This document shows positions 44,101-56,669 of a stretch of DNA of 64,000 nt, piece after piece. Below the pieces are notes generated by a model. The model was not told the origin of the DNA. It searched no databases and was given only the letters and a program-made list of their open reading frames with translations. The position numbers and the translations under genes were made by a program. Position 1 is the stretch's first letter. Every line of letters begins with the position of its first letter. The DNA is from Lenzites betulinus. Taxonomy: Eukaryota; Basidiomycota; Agaricomycetes; Polyporales; Polyporaceae. The DNA is taken from the NCBI GenBank assembly GCA_022264855.1, contig JABYQU010000056.1:124001-188000 (forward strand), written 5' to 3'.

Positions 44101-47069
44101 GTCGTTCGAATTGCAGGACGGTCAGTGCCATACCTTATGTCGGTGAGACCACGGGAAGGATCCTGACAGTGGCGTGATGTGTTTCGCACACCCTGCCGTC
44201 ATTAGGTCTGAAGTGCGTTGGCACGATTGGGCCGCCGCTGGAGTGCTCGGTCGCGTTCACGCATGTTAGGCGTTGACGCGTTGACGCCGCGGGAGGCCGG
44301 AAGGTTGAGAGGATGGACCGGCACGCGAGCACGGGCAGGTGGCCCGAAGAGGTGTGTGTGACTTCCAGGGACGCGCTCAGGACAAGGACAGGTGAATCCG
44401 CGAGTCCGCTTCTCTTCGGCTTCGCGGCGTTACGCGCGGGCGCGCGCGCAGATCTCGTCGCTCGTGGCCAGCGGGAGTCAATTATAATATTCAAGCATCC
44501 TGCCATGCGCACTCCCGAGTTATGCGCACGTACACGGTACGTATTCGAGCACCTCCGCCCGTCTGAACCTGGACTGCGGTCCCAAACGCGACGCACGTCC
44601 TCTGGGCGATCCAGCCCAGATACGTGCGCTCCGTCCCCAACGGGCTCGCGCGTCCCTACACGCGCACGGCGCGACGACTTGGTGCGTTCCCACTTTCTCG
44701 GCAGTTGCAGCCCGACCACAAGGCGCTGTCGCGCTTGATGCACCCCGCGGACACTACAGCGTATCGGCATTCGCGACCTGGGTGGGCCCGCGACCGACAA
44801 CTCAGGCCCGACCGGGAGCCACTCTGCATACCGGGATAACGCGCGAGCGAGCTCGACCGCGCGCGCGTGCGTTTGCTGCTTTGATGACGGCACGCGCGAC
44901 GTCAGCGGCCCTACTCGAGCCCAATACCCGCGCACGTGTGGTGGGTGTTGGACGCTGAATGTTGACTACGCCGCGGCAGGACCTAGACAGGGCAGAGGGA
45001 CTCACAGCACTATCCATCGATTCATCCAGCAAACTCGCTAGGCGCGATGGGGAATGCCGCGGGCGCAAAAGTGGCGGACAATGCGTCGTGCGCGGCCGGA
45101 GTGGGCTGAAGTTGGCACCGGTGAGTTCTCACGAATTCACGGGCCTTGCGAATGCTTACTTGCTGTCCTGCGCAAAGGCTGTCATGCCTAGAACATTTGG
45201 AATTGGCCGTCGTGGGGCCAGCGAGCGCTGACACACCGTCGGTGACTGGGCTACGCACAGTGCTGCACAGCTCGGGTGATGCAGCGGCGTCGGGGCGCCC
45301 TCGTCCGTGTTGCCAATTATCCCAGGATATTCCGGGTGCCCCGCTCGTTCCTGCGAGCTGCGCACAGTGCACGGCGTGGCGTCGAGCTGGCGGATGGCGG
45401 CTGGACACGGGCGTGCATGGCGCGTCGGGCGCAATAGAGTATTTCGAGTGGGGGTGCAGGGCAATATTTGGTGCATCATGCATCACACCAGTGGACGAAT
45501 CGGAGAGGCAAGGAGATGGGTGCATCAGATCGGGGAACATCCTTTGCCTGTCGCGGTGCGTGAGCGAGGGGAAGAACATATCTCCCACCGGGGTCAAGCT
45601 CAGTCAAGTCCAAGAAGCTGGCAGTGGTTGTCGCGGCGCGCCGGCATGCCGCGGAGGCCGCGAAAAAGTGGTGGTGGATAGGCGAGGCCGATTGGCGGCG
45701 GTGGACGACGCCAGGCTGAAACGTATTTGTGTGAGTCGGGCGCGGTGAGTCGGGGCCAACGTCGATTGACGTCCTGCTCGAAGGCGCACTCGCTGCCACG
45801 TGGCCGAAGTCGACTGCAAGAGCGGTGCGGCGCAAGTCGCAGATGGAAACGCGACTCTCCGTTAACGTTCCAGCTCCTCCCGCCCTGCCGCGCTACACGC
45901 CAGGACGCGCCACCAGCATTATTTCTGGCCTCGCGATTCCTCCGCGGCTCGCCGCCGGCGACGACGCGATACCCGAGGACTTGGAGCCTGCGCCGACGCG
46001 ACCCCGACGCGACCCTCGTCAGCGCCGGGGGGGACGGCTGGACGTGAATGGGAGCACCCGCTGCACGCCACGTTGCTCGCCTCGCACAGGACGCTCCCGC
46101 GAGACAGCCGGGCTTGGGCAGCAAACCGAACGCCCGCGAGATCTGGCAGATCTGGTTGCTGTTGGGCCGGGATGCTCGTGGGCCCGTCCGAGCAGGCCAG
46201 CATGCTGTTTCACCATCGCAACCGCCGCTCCTCATCATGTTTTGCGTCGTCATTTCCTTCTAGATCCCCTCCGCGGCTCTAATGTTCTCCTCCAACTCCG
46301 AGCTCAATCTCGGCGGCTTTAGCACATCTCAACCCCCTTCGCGCGACCTCCCGCGCCCGCCCGCTCCCCAACGCCGACGCGGGCCTATCCAGCTATCGTG
46401 CTTTTGCCAGACAGCCGTGTCCGCCGCCAGCTATATTGGCAGCGAGCCCAGCGCTGTGATGCAGATGTGCGCAGCCGCGGCTCTGCTGCGGTGCGTATGT
46501 CATGCAATCCCAGATGCATCACTCCTGGGCCAGCCAGGAACGCGCGTGGCTCCGCCTGGCTGCCGCGCGCGTAGGCCGTGACTCGATCAGGCAGCCCAAG
46601 CTTATTTGTTGCCGGGCTATGTATGAGTTTTTCGCGCGTTTTTGGGCGACCCCATCCACCGGGGAGCGGAGCGTGGGCTCTGGGGTCTCTCCCTAATTGA
46701 GCGTTGTCGGGTCGGATATCCATGGCGCTGAAACGCGTTCCGGATACGGTGCCCACTGCTGGGCACCGGCCCAGTCCCTACGCACCCTGCCTGACCCTGA
46801 CCTGCCTGCTCATTGCCAGATTCGCGCGCGTCGCACAGATGGCAGGATATTTCTCGCCTCGCTATAAAGTCCGGGCCTCTGACAGCAGACCGCGGTCAAC
46901 AGCATCTCTGCGTCCGTTCCACTAACCCTCTTTCGGCGGGGCTCGACGTCCAACAGCCATACAATAGCCTTTGCTCGCCTTCACCTCACCCTCCTCCAAA
47001 GCCTCCCCTCCGCCTTCGCCTTCGCGGCCCCGCCCTTGCTCTTCGAAACCACCTTCTCTTCTTCCAACC
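41175..47069. other. gene-poor GC-rich intergenic block
   Basis: 5.9 kb with no gene I can support. In 43.3-45.8 kb frames of over 200 codons exist on both strands over the same sequence, with low-complexity translations. The final 200 bp are the leader of the Zn2Cys6 gene. Confidence 0.5.
46863..46868 (+). promoter_or_regulatory. TATA box of Zn2Cys6 gene
   Basis: TATAAA about 200 bp before the ATG at 47070, implying a 5' leader of about 170 nt that is pyrimidine-rich. Confidence 0.5.
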
Positions 47070-47513
47070 ATGTCCAACACCGACCTTTCCACTATTGAGG
47101 CCATGGTACGTCCGCGCCCCTCATTTCGGCATGCCGGCCCGCGCCCTGACCACCGCGCCCCCGAGCAGTTCAGTAACCGCGGCCGGGCCAACGACGACTC
47201 GGACGGCGACGACTTCCCGCGTCGCACCCCGCGCCGCACGCCCATGGCGTGCACATTCTGCCGTGGTGAGCATGCGCTCCGTCGTAGCGCGTCGTCATCA
47301 GCACGGACTCACATTGGACCCGATGACGCCCAGGTCGCAAGCTGAAGTGCGATGGCCGACCCATCTGCGCGAACTGCAACCGCCGCGGGCTCCCGTGCAC
47401 GTATGTGCCTGTGTGAGTGACGCGTCCCGCCGAGCTTCCTCCCGCGTTGTCCCGGCTGACCGTGCGCGCCTTTGTCCGTCTACAGGGCCGCGCAGACGCA
47501 GAAGTCCTCCTAG
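47070..47513 (+). CDS. minimal Zn(II)2Cys6 DNA-binding protein
   Basis: Predicted 79-residue protein made of four small exons: 47070-47105, 47169-47265, 47334-47412 and 47486-47513. After an acidic/basic leader (NDDSDGDDFPRRTPRRTP) comes a complete binuclear cluster: CTFCRGRKLKCDG then CANCNRRGLPCTY, i.e. C-x2-C-x6-C-x5-C-x2-C-x6-C. The chain stops nine residues after the last conserved Tyr-Val-Pro. There is no linker, no dimerisation coiled coil and no fungal regulatory domain. An intron splits the cluster at CRG. A longer splice form was looked for: the downstream frame meets a stop at 47511. It could act as a DNA-binding competitor or partner of full-length factors; that role is inference. 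Confidence 0.75.
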
Positions 47514-48844
47514 GGTGGTGCTGCGGTCCGCTCCGGCGGCAGCGGCATCGTCCCCGAACCCGGCGCCGCCACCGCTTGTCGTCCGTGCGCACCTTGGCGG
47601 GGTGCACGCGCGAGTGGGTAACTCCGTCGTGTTGTCTTAGCCGACATCGCCGCCCACAACCCGTCCCGCCGCTCGACAGGCGGCGACCTCCACCATCCAT
47701 CCGTTCATCCGGATACGCATTCGCCGTTCCGGCGCGACGTGCTCCCAGTAGCCCGCGCGCCCGATCTCTCCGTCTCTCGTTTTTCTTTCATCTCTCTCTA
47801 TCTCACTCTCGCTCCTCTCGTCTTCCGTCGCCACTCGGTCGCCGCCTCACCCGCTCTCGTGGCTGTACCTCTGCCGATCTGTCCTGTAGCTGTAGTTTTC
47901 CGGCGCTCTGTTCGCCCTGCTCCCTCTCCCTCTGCCTTCGCGCCGCGATCCACTCCTCCCGTCTGTGATCCCGTCCCGCCCGCCGCGCGGCCGCGATGCA
48001 CGCGCTCTGATATTGCTCTTACTTATTGCTCTCCTCTGCCCCTTCCGCGCCCCCGCGCGTCCCCGTTATCGTTATAATACTCGCTTAGCGTACGTACTGT
48101 ATAGTCCCCCCTCGCCTTGTTGATAATCACTAGCTGCGTCGTGTCCGCTACATATAGTACAGTCTCTGCATAAATGCCATGGGCGTATCTATTTCCAACC
48201 ATCTCCGAGTGCGCGCGAGAGAGCGGATGCCTGACTGCGGGGCACACAATCAATTGAGAAGCCCAAGTTCTCGGAATCGCAGCAGCGGGGCGGCGGTCGC
48301 ATGCGCTTCGAGGCGGGGAGGGGTGTGGACTGTGCTTTGTGGGTATGGTATCGGCGGTGGTGGCTAGTGGGCGCCGCGTCCTCCCCCCGATCGCGAGAAG
48401 CCCCTCATTGTAGGCCTTCGGTGAACCCGCGTGTGCGGGGCAGGCATTTCGTCACATAACGTATACTATCGTCGCGCTTCCACGGTGTGCATGCGCACCG
48501 TGCGCGTGCGCAGAGCCAGACGGGACCGGCGGAGCGCAGGGCCGTCGTCGCGAAGCCCAGCGAAGCGAGGCACAGTCGCGTCTCGAGGCTGAAGGGCAAA
48601 ATGGCTGGATCTGCGCGCACAGATTGCGTGTGCACAAGCGTTGCATTGCATTCATTACACGGGGCGCGCGAACCCGCGCAGCATACGAAGAACGCAGAGA
48701 ACCGGCCGCGCCAAAGACCCGTCCCTGTTCTCCCGCTCCCGCCCCCTCGCAGCGTCCCACTCACCCACTCGTCGCACCGCGCCGCGCCCCCGCCCTCCGT
48801 CCGGCTATTCGAACCACCGACCCCCTCCCGATTCCGGAGGCGCG
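47514..48844. other. intergenic region
   Basis: CT-rich 3' UTR of the Zn2Cys6 gene (47.7-48.05 kb), then the region downstream of the arrestin gene. No gene seen. Confidence 0.5.
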
Positions 48845-51189
48845 CTAGAACCCATGATGGTGGTAGAACCTGCGCCGCGTCGAGCACGCTCGGTCAGCCT
48901 GCTGCTCGGAGCTCCCACGCCCTGCGCACGCGCATGCACGCCTCCGTCCATCCAGACAGGGTGCACGCAAGAAGCACGGAGAGCGCAGGGGGATAGGGAG
49001 AATGGAGCACGGAGCACGCACCGCTGGTTGCCGTTCTCGAGATAGCCCATCGCGGTGTTGTAGTCGCCCTCCTCGGGGTGAACATACCCGGGGGGCGCGT
49101 ACGAGCGAGGAACGACGCCCGGCGCGTTTGCGCTCGCGACCGAAATGCGTTCGCTGAGGAGCGGCTCTGTGCTTGGAGAGGCAGGCGCGAATCCGGACGC
49201 CTGGAAGGGGAGGAGCACGAGCATGTACTGCGTGCGTGCGCGGGCATGCGCAGCACAGGTTGTCCGGCGAAGCGTACGGGTGGAATGGGCGGCGGAAGTA
49301 GGAGACCCGATATCGTACATCATGCATTGTGCGACGGGGATCATCAAGGGTCCGGAAAGCAGTCGAGCGTATGGTGGTTGGTATATGGTATATGGGGATA
49401 AGAACTGCGTTCAGCCGGACAGGACGGAGCGTGACGAGAGGGGAGGGGGGAGCGGCGTACCCGGAGTGAGAACCGCGGGAAGACGAACCCGAGCTTGAGG
49501 CCCTTCTTGACCTCGAGCTCGCCGTTCAGAACGCGCGTGCCCGGGCGCGGCGCGCCCTCGTCGGAGGGCCAGAAGAACGCGTTTCCGACGCTCTCGCGGA
49601 AGATGTTGTTGCTCCGCCCGCCTGTCTCCTCATGTGTCGCATGCGACCCGACAAGGCGGAGCCGGACGAGGTGCATTCGTATGGCAGACGGAGTCGCGAG
49701 CAGATCCAACGCCTGCTTGTCGGTGCCCGTGAGCGTAACGAGGAGCGGGATCGGACTCCCGAGCGCATACGTGAGCTACAGCATGTCAGATTATTTTTCT
49801 TGGTAAGATAGAAGGCAGTGGCCGCAGCGGCTCACCGGTGTGGACACGGCTACCTGCAAGCAGTCATGTATGGTGAGTGGCGCGGCACCGCCTGGAGAGG
49901 ACAGATAGACGTACTGTACATTGCAGTTCGACCGGACGTGCGCCGAAGATCGTGCCTGCCACAGTGACGGAAGGTAATACTTTCCAGCCCTCTGGGTCGC
50001 CTTCAGGCCCCACGAGCGCGCTTCCTTCTCTATACGCCAGCTGACGGAGTGGGGAAGGGGGCTCGGCTCGATTAATGGGCATGTACACGAAGGTCGTGGC
50101 CAACCTAGAAGGCAGCTTGTCCCGTCAGCTCCACCCGCAGTAAATCCCCCTGCAACGACGAGGGGCGCACGTCTGATTGACACGGAACGCGCTCTTCCGC
50201 ACGGTCACGACGAGCTTGTAGTCGATATAGGCCGGGCTTGCGCGTTCTGAGAACGTTGGTGGCAGGGGGTAGACTTGCTGCGGTTCCTTGCCTTTGCTAC
50301 GTTCGAGGATGCTGCATTCTTGGGGTAGAGGGAGAGAAAACGGCCAGGACTTCTTCCCCTTCAGCTTCGTCGATTCCGACTTCGCGTCCCATAGCTCAGA
50401 CGGGATGTCGAGGAACTTGATTTCATCCTGGCCAACCGCAGTGACCCCTCCCAAAATCTGAATTATGGGATCATTCCAGGTCAGCATTGACTCCTAGATG
50501 CCAAGCACACAGAAGTTGAGGGGCGTCTCAGAATGTTCAACTCAACAGTATCCTCATGTCGGTCGTATTCCATAGATTTAACATCGATCTAAGGGTGGAT
50601 GTGCGGACCATATCGCCGCTCCTCAACCTGGACGATAATGAGGAACGGTTTCAGATCCGCGCGTACATTGCACTCTTATCTGACAGAGTAACCAAGCAGC
50701 CCGCGTTGGTTTGACAATGTAGGTTGGCAGCAACGTTCCATTGGGAGGGCTCGATCGAGACTCAGATAGAGTGCACGACGAAAGATCTAAGGTCCACCAG
50801 GATCTATCGCAACAGGACCTCGCGCATTTAGCCCGCAAAAAAAACAGGGTCTAACCTTGAAACGAGACGGGGCATGCAGGGGCATAGCAGGGGATGCGAC
50901 CAAATTAATTAGCAGGAACTGGACCCACCGAAATCAACACGCCCTTGGAACCTTCTGCTTTATCGAGATCCACCTCGACCGTGCCTGATATAGTATCGTG
51001 TTCGAAGAATAGAGGGAGCTGTTTGGCTTCCCTGGACCGGCTCTTCACGTTTAGCCAGAGCCACGGACGGCCCTTGCTATCCTCGAGTTGGTAGCGGTGC
51101 TCCGTGTGGTCGGGTGCGCGCGCGACGTACCCGGGCAGGTCCGCGTCGGGCTGCGCCATAGTGGACGATCTCCTGGACTTCGTAGACAT
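48845..51189 (-). CDS. arrestin-like trafficking adaptor with PPxY motif
   Basis: Predicted 427-residue arrestin-fold protein in six exons: 51189-50929, 50457-50171, 50104-49915, 49775-49461, 49227-49022 and 48869-48845. The first intron is long (471 nt). Arrestin-type beta strands are recognisable: PLFFEHDTISGTVEVDLDK, GVTAVGQDEIKFLDIPSELW, WPFSLPLPQ, and ALGSPIPLLVTLTG from the C-terminal half. The tail has PPGY, a PPxY site for the WW domains of Rsp5/Nedd4 ubiquitin ligases. Fungal arrestins of this kind recruit the ligase to plasma-membrane transporters for endocytosis; the cargo is unknown. Start 51189 was taken; 51159 is an in-frame alternative. The last 25-nt exon is the least secure. 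Confidence 0.8.
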
Positions 51190-52925
51190 GGGGGAGGCGG
51201 CAGTATGGAGGCCAATGGACGTTGCAAGCAAGCAGATCCGAGTCAGAGGCGTCTGGCAGCAGCAGGTGTAAGCAGACCAATATTAGGGAGTCGTTCCCGC
51301 AGCTTGACATGGTGAGAGCCTGTCTCGCTGACAGCCTATATGAAAGGAGTCGATGCTGTGTATTGTTATCGCGGTGCATGTGCTCGAGGACTCGTGTGTC
51401 TGCCATATGCTCCCGCTGCGCCGTGCAAGACATGTGCCCTGCGAGACACACCGGTCAGAGGCAGGTCCCAGGGCGTGTTGCGCATCTGCCGCAACGGCCG
51501 CCCCTGCATGGAACCCTGGCAGTCAAGAGAGCACGTAGAGAGCTGGATGTAGTGAGCAGCAGCCCTTCTCGGTGATCGGTGCATGCGGTACGAAGGCAAG
51601 AAGGCGAGGGCGCTCGGCGGCGAGAACGTTTGCGCGCAGCGCGCGTGGGCGAGTGCAGCCACTCACATCTCTACTCTGCTCCCATCCCCACCTGGCCCCA
51701 GCCAATACACTCGCTTCTTCTCCACATCGTGGGCACATACAGCACACTCAGATTAAGCGAGTTTGGGCCTATCGGACGACGTCGAAGGTGCACCACCATG
51801 CGGGTCCTCACGCTCAGCCTCCGCAGTGCGTTGCGTCTCGAGCAGCGCATCGGTCGGTGTCGGGCATTTGCAGGCTGGGGTCATGCACAGATATCAGCGT
51901 TCTCTAGCCAACCATCCGTGCAGTCGTGTTCACTCACGATGTTCTTCGTGACTAACCGCAAATGCAAAGATCACATCGTCCAAGTTGGCACAACAGGCCG
52001 TGGCCACCAGCCCCTCGCCTTATTTGCCAGATTGCATTACCGAAACGCTCTCCCCCCGACGATAGCCCAATGGCTCTTACCATCCGTGTTGTACGAATTG
52101 TCGAACCAGTACGCTTCAAGGCCGGAGCTCATGGCAGACAGACGGATCGAACCAAGACAGCTGCTCTCTTGACGCGGTAAAATGCGGGCATTCCCGCAAC
52201 CTTGACGAACTGTCCTCCCAAAATGTCAGAACGGTGCTACCACAGCTGTGCCATCTCCGGTATGAACAGCTGTGTCTTACACTCGGCTACGCTTACCGAG
52301 TCTCTCAGGTGACTGGACGGACAGTCTCTGGCTGAAATGCGAATTCGCAATGTCCAAGAATCCCGCCAGCACGTCGAAGCGTAGCGTGAACTCATCAGTA
52401 ATAATGTCAACGGGGTTGAACAACCGAAGACATAGTCGTATGTCGGAAGAGGCTTGCATGGTATCGAAGCACGTTGTATGTTTACGAAGTGCTTGCTTTA
52501 CTATGTTGAACTTCCAGCATCAGGGGCGTGCCTATTTGTCGGTGGTTCGCCATCGTGCTATGTTTTCGGTCCAACCTTCCACTTATTCAGCCTCGCAAGG
52601 CGTCGCACGGCGCGTTACATATCCAAACACAATTCCATCTGCCCAATGCAGCTAGTGCGAAGCGGACGATCTCTGAGTAAGCGATCAAAGTGAGCTCTCC
52701 TCAGCGATTAGCGAGCGCTTGCAACGCTGCTTGCAATTGCTTGAGCGGCTTTGTCACTTTCGTAGGATCCTCACTGTACTTGCGAAGTTCATCATCCTAA
52801 CATGCTGAACCCACAGATGGCGCATAAAACACCGCTGCTCGATGGGGAGCAGGAACACACCAACCCGCCAACCTCCCACACAAACACTCTAAGTCTTCTC
52901 ACACCTCTCCGGCCTATACACAACG
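51190..52925. other. intergenic region
   Basis: 1.7 kb between the arrestin start and the dehydrogenase start, so it holds both promoters. Short frames only; no gene recognised. Confidence 0.55.
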
Positions 52926-54125
52926 ATGCGGGCGACTATCAAAGGTATCAAGAACGTCGCGGCCAAGCTGGGTAGACCGCACCACTCAGCAAAATCAGCA
53001 TCTTCGGGAGCCTCTGCATCAACCACGCCCACTGCGACTTCAACCCCAGTAATTGATCTACCGGCCATACAAACCTCTGCGCCCCGTGTGTGGCTCAGTC
53101 AGTCTATTTCTGAACCCAAGTGTCTTTCAATTCACTGACTTATCCTTCAGTCACCGGTTCCTCCACCGGCTTCGGCCGCGAAACGGTCATCCAAGCGCTC
53201 GAGAGCGGCGACAAAGTCGTCGCCACACTGCGCAAACCCTCCGCGCTCAACGACCTCGTCAAGAAGTACCCCGCAGACCGCCTGCGCGTCGTCAAGCTCG
53301 ACGTGACGAAGCCCGAGGAGATCGACGCCGCGTTCGCGCAAGCCAAGGCCGCGTTCGGCCGCGTTGACATCGTGTTCAACAACGCCGGCTACGTCGCGGT
53401 CGGGGAGAACGAGGCCGTGCCGGATGATGTGTCGCGCCCGCTGTTCGAGGTCAACTTCTGGGGCGCGGTGCATGTCTCGCAGCGCGCAGTCAGGTTCTTC
53501 CGCGAGGAGAACACGCCACAGGGCGGGCTGCTCCTCCAGAACAGCGCGATGGTCGGGCAGGCGGGTGTGCCCGTGATTGGCTTCTACTCCGCTACGAAAC
53601 ATGGTGGGTGTTCATCGCAGCCATGTTGCCTCGTTGGCCTTGCTAAGTATGATGATCCACCAGCTCTTGAAGGCTTCAGTGAATCACTTGCGAAGGAGGT
53701 CGACCCCGCGTGGAACATTAAGGCAAGCCCTCCTCGCGCACACACCCTACTTAGCGTGTAGCTCACACCCGACGCAGGTCGCGATCATCGAGCCCGGCGC
53801 GTTCAAGACCTCCGTGTTCAACCTCGACACGAGCATGGTGATGGTCCCGCAGCACCCCGCGTACGCGAACCCGGCGCTGCCCGTGTACAAATTCCGCGGC
53901 GCGTTCCTCAAGGGCGCGGGCAAGGAGGTAGACACGCCCGCGGACCTCGCCCCCGCAGACGCCTCGCTCGCGGTCGCGAAGATCGTCGAGTTCTCGCGCC
54001 TGTCGAGCCCGCCGCTGCACTTCCCGCTCGGGAAGGACTCGATCGGCCTCATTCGCGAGAAGCTCCGGTCGCTGACGGAGGAGATGGACAACTATGAGTC
54101 CTGGTCGGATAATTTGGGCAAGTAG
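52926..54125 (+). CDS. short-chain dehydrogenase/reductase
   Basis: Predicted 343-residue classical SDR with exons 52926-53097, 53151-53603, 53664-53722 and 53778-54125. The Rossmann motif ITGSSTGFG is made across exons 1 and 2. Then come DVTKPEEID, the NNAG motif, catalytic Ser in LLLQNSAMVG and YSATK (Tyr and Lys). Oxidoreductase using NAD(P)H; substrate unknown. The 53 residues before the Rossmann fold are basic and Ser/Thr-rich and could be a targeting extension. Intron 3 begins with GC (AAG|GCAAGC); splicing there gives NIK-VAIIEPGAFKT, which is the usual SDR block, whereas reading on runs into a stop. Confidence 0.88.
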
Positions 54126-54711
54126 GGGCAACGTTGAAGCTAAATGACGGCATCCATTAAACCTTGATACCATGTAGAGTACTGTACTGCTTTTATAACT
54201 ACCCCCCAGCTCCTAATATCTCCAAATGTTTGAAATGGACGTCGAAGTGTTTCTGCCCAGTAAGCTTGCCGCCGTGGCAGAAAACATCTGCTGAGCGCTA
54301 GCGGTCTATTCCTAGGCGCTCGCTCATCTTGGTCTTCTACACTCACTAGCCTCGAAGCTTGAGGCCGGGATCCTCATTTGCTTTCAGTGCACTACTCGGA
54401 GAACAGCACAGATATCCGAAGTGCAACCCGGCTTGGCTTCTATTCTCCTCAAGACTTGCACAGGAGGCAAGGTACGATCCCGTCATGCAGGTCCTCAAGC
54501 GGGGATTGAGCAGCGCCTCGAGGTTCGCGGCAACATCCCAGTGTAGAACATGGAGCAGAAACCCGACAGTGGTCGCGCACATACGATGTCTGCAAACCCA
54601 AGGAAATGCGGAGCCACGAAAACCAGTGAGTTCGCCGCCGTATCCCACACAAAAGTTCATGCACGAGCGTCCGCCCAGTCCGCCCCCAGGGTGATCACGA
54701 GGGTCTACGAC
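54126..54711. other. intergenic region
   Basis: Dehydrogenase 3' UTR and promoter of the next gene. The frame of the next gene is open upstream to 54550, so its N-terminus could be longer. Confidence 0.5.
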
Positions 54712-55697
54712 ATGGATTGGCAACCCCCCTCGGTGGACGTAGAACTGCGCACACTCCTTAAAGACCACCTTATCCCCGGGGACTTTGTCGACCTCTCAAA
54801 CAGCCGCGGAGTCGCGTACAACCCTGCCCCCTTTGCGTTAGCGCCCAAGCAGACCCCCTACCTCACGTACGGGCGCAGACATAAGCTTGTGAAGGACAAT
54901 CGTGTCATCCAATACACGCCGTTCCCCGTCAACACGCGCGGATTCTTCTACTACCGCCAGCACCCGCGCGTCGCCGAGGGCGGCTCGATACGCTTCCGCG
55001 TCATGCAGACGAACGACCCGACGCAGTTCATGAGGGGCCAGGACCTGCTGAACGAGTACGGCACGCCGTGGGAGATCCCGCTGATCTCTGTGGCCACCAA
55101 TGCGCGGTACGAGGCCATCAAAGAGCTTCTGGAGTTCGAGGGTGCCGTCAGCCGTAAGCTGTTCGCGAGGTGCGAGATGCTCGCGGGCTCCATTGGCCAC
55201 CAAAACATTGGCCCGATGACGCAAGTAATCTACGAGACCGGGGAGCCGTTCTACTTGGACCTGGGCAGCCCGGACCTCGCTATCTGGATTGCGGCAAAGG
55301 ACATGTTGTGCAAGATGACTGTCAGGGACATCTTCAAGTTGTGGCAGAAAACGCTTACACGGGCAATCAATTACGATGGTGCGTCCGCAACGCGTGCCGT
55401 ACGCGTTCCCAGACTGACAGCAGTCGTTCAGGAGGGATACTGAGATGTGCGCTCGCTGTCTATGGGCCCCATAACGACAGCATCGGCTTGATGTGCCAGC
55501 GTATCATCGAGCCGGTGCAGGTAAAATCGACCTTGCCTCGACACATGAACGGATTTGCGCTGCCTCCAGTTCCCGCCCGGTTGGTGCGGACGCCCCAGGG
55601 CGCGGTGCGGAAGTTGTTCGTGCATAATCTGAGGCAGGGGTCGGAACAGGCGAGGGAGACACTCTTGCAGCGCCACCGGGACAGATACGATATGTAA
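54712..55697 (+). CDS. unrecognised basidiomycete protein, paralogue 1
   Basis: I do not recognise the family. Predicted 310 residues, exons 54712-55378 and 55432-55697; in-frame ATGs at 54550 and 54586 could add an N-terminal extension. No signal peptide, membrane helix or enzyme motif. Visible blocks are FVDLSNSRGVAYN, NTRGFFYYRQHP, GSIRFRVMQTNDPTQF and LNEYGTPWEIPLISV. The gene at 58685-60100 shares the same order of blocks (DLS, GFFY, RFR, DP, G-x-DL, PW-I-S), so the two are divergent paralogues. They flank the peroxisomal carrier in opposite orientations. Probably soluble. Confidence 0.7.
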
Positions 55698-56669
55698 GTG
55701 CTCTTGATCTAGCGAGGTCTATTGGGCTTTTCTGAAGTTTCTGACTTACAGTAGACACTCCGCTAATACGGGGGCTGCAAGCAGCGACCAACACCGCGAT
55801 AGTCGCTGATGCTGTAGTGCTGTCCTGCCGATAGATACGATACATACTGATATATGCTTGCTCTTTAATCGCATGGCCCGCCTCGAATTTGCTCCTCAAC
55901 GTTGACCGTCAGCTTTCCCGACCGTCAGCTTTCCCTGCGACTAACGCTAGAAAAAAAGGCGTGTGTTTCTAAGGTTGAAATTATGCTCAGAAATGTCCCG
56001 CAGCGTGAAAGCAAGGCCAAGAACGCTTCGCCGATGTCGCCTCCGTACGATTTCGCCGACTGGTTGGCCGGAGCGCCTGGCAGCTAAGGGTCACATTAAT
56101 GCGATCTCCCCACAGGTTTGCGGGGTGCTCTGAATATGCTATGCTTACACAGTACAGCTGTGTTATAGGCCCCATGGTGGGATTCGCAGCCTTCTGTGGC
56201 CATTCACGGACTCATCTACATCCACGAAGACCGACAGCTAAGATGATTGGATCGAGGAACACTTGTTGGTGCAAGTGAGCTGAAGTACTGGTAGGTTCAC
56301 TCGTTAGTACCTATTACACAGCTGGTGAACAGTTAGCTGCACTCGCAGTTTCTGCACGAAATATGCATCAGCAAATCTTAAGGTGTGTAGTAGATTAATG
56401 GGTGGCAGGTGCACTTCGACTTGTATGACCTGAGAACTGAGCGGGAACCCTGGGATGGGGTTGGGGTTAGGGCCGATGCCATATGTTTTGATCGAAAGGG
56501 CCGGCATCCGGGAGCAGAGTCTCCGCCTCCGGCACGCTCATCATCAGTCCGAGTCCGCCGGGCTCACTTGCCAGGGCCATGTCCCACTCGCAGACGCCAC
56601 GGCTTTCCTCCTGACCCCACCCCTCTCTTGCCCTCCTTCTGCCTCGCGAGCCACCTGAAGACGGTCAGG
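55698..56669. other. intergenic region
   Basis: Contains two perfect 16-bp tandem copies at 55904-55935 and the carrier promoter. No gene seen. Confidence 0.55.
55904..55935. repeat. tandem 16-bp duplication
   Basis: GACCGTCAGCTTTCCC twice in a row, perfect. Confidence 0.85.

Noticed and set aside
43363..44935. Long frames of 220-266 codons on both strands
   Set aside because: They overlap each other, are Arg/Pro/Ala-rich, lack motifs and arise where GC richness makes stops rare.
50600..50840. Minus-strand fragment reading NVRADLKPFLIIVQ between the first two arrestin exons
   Set aside because: Splicing 50929 to 50457 gives the expected continuous arrestin strand in phase; the fragment lies in the long first intron and has no consistent splice sites.
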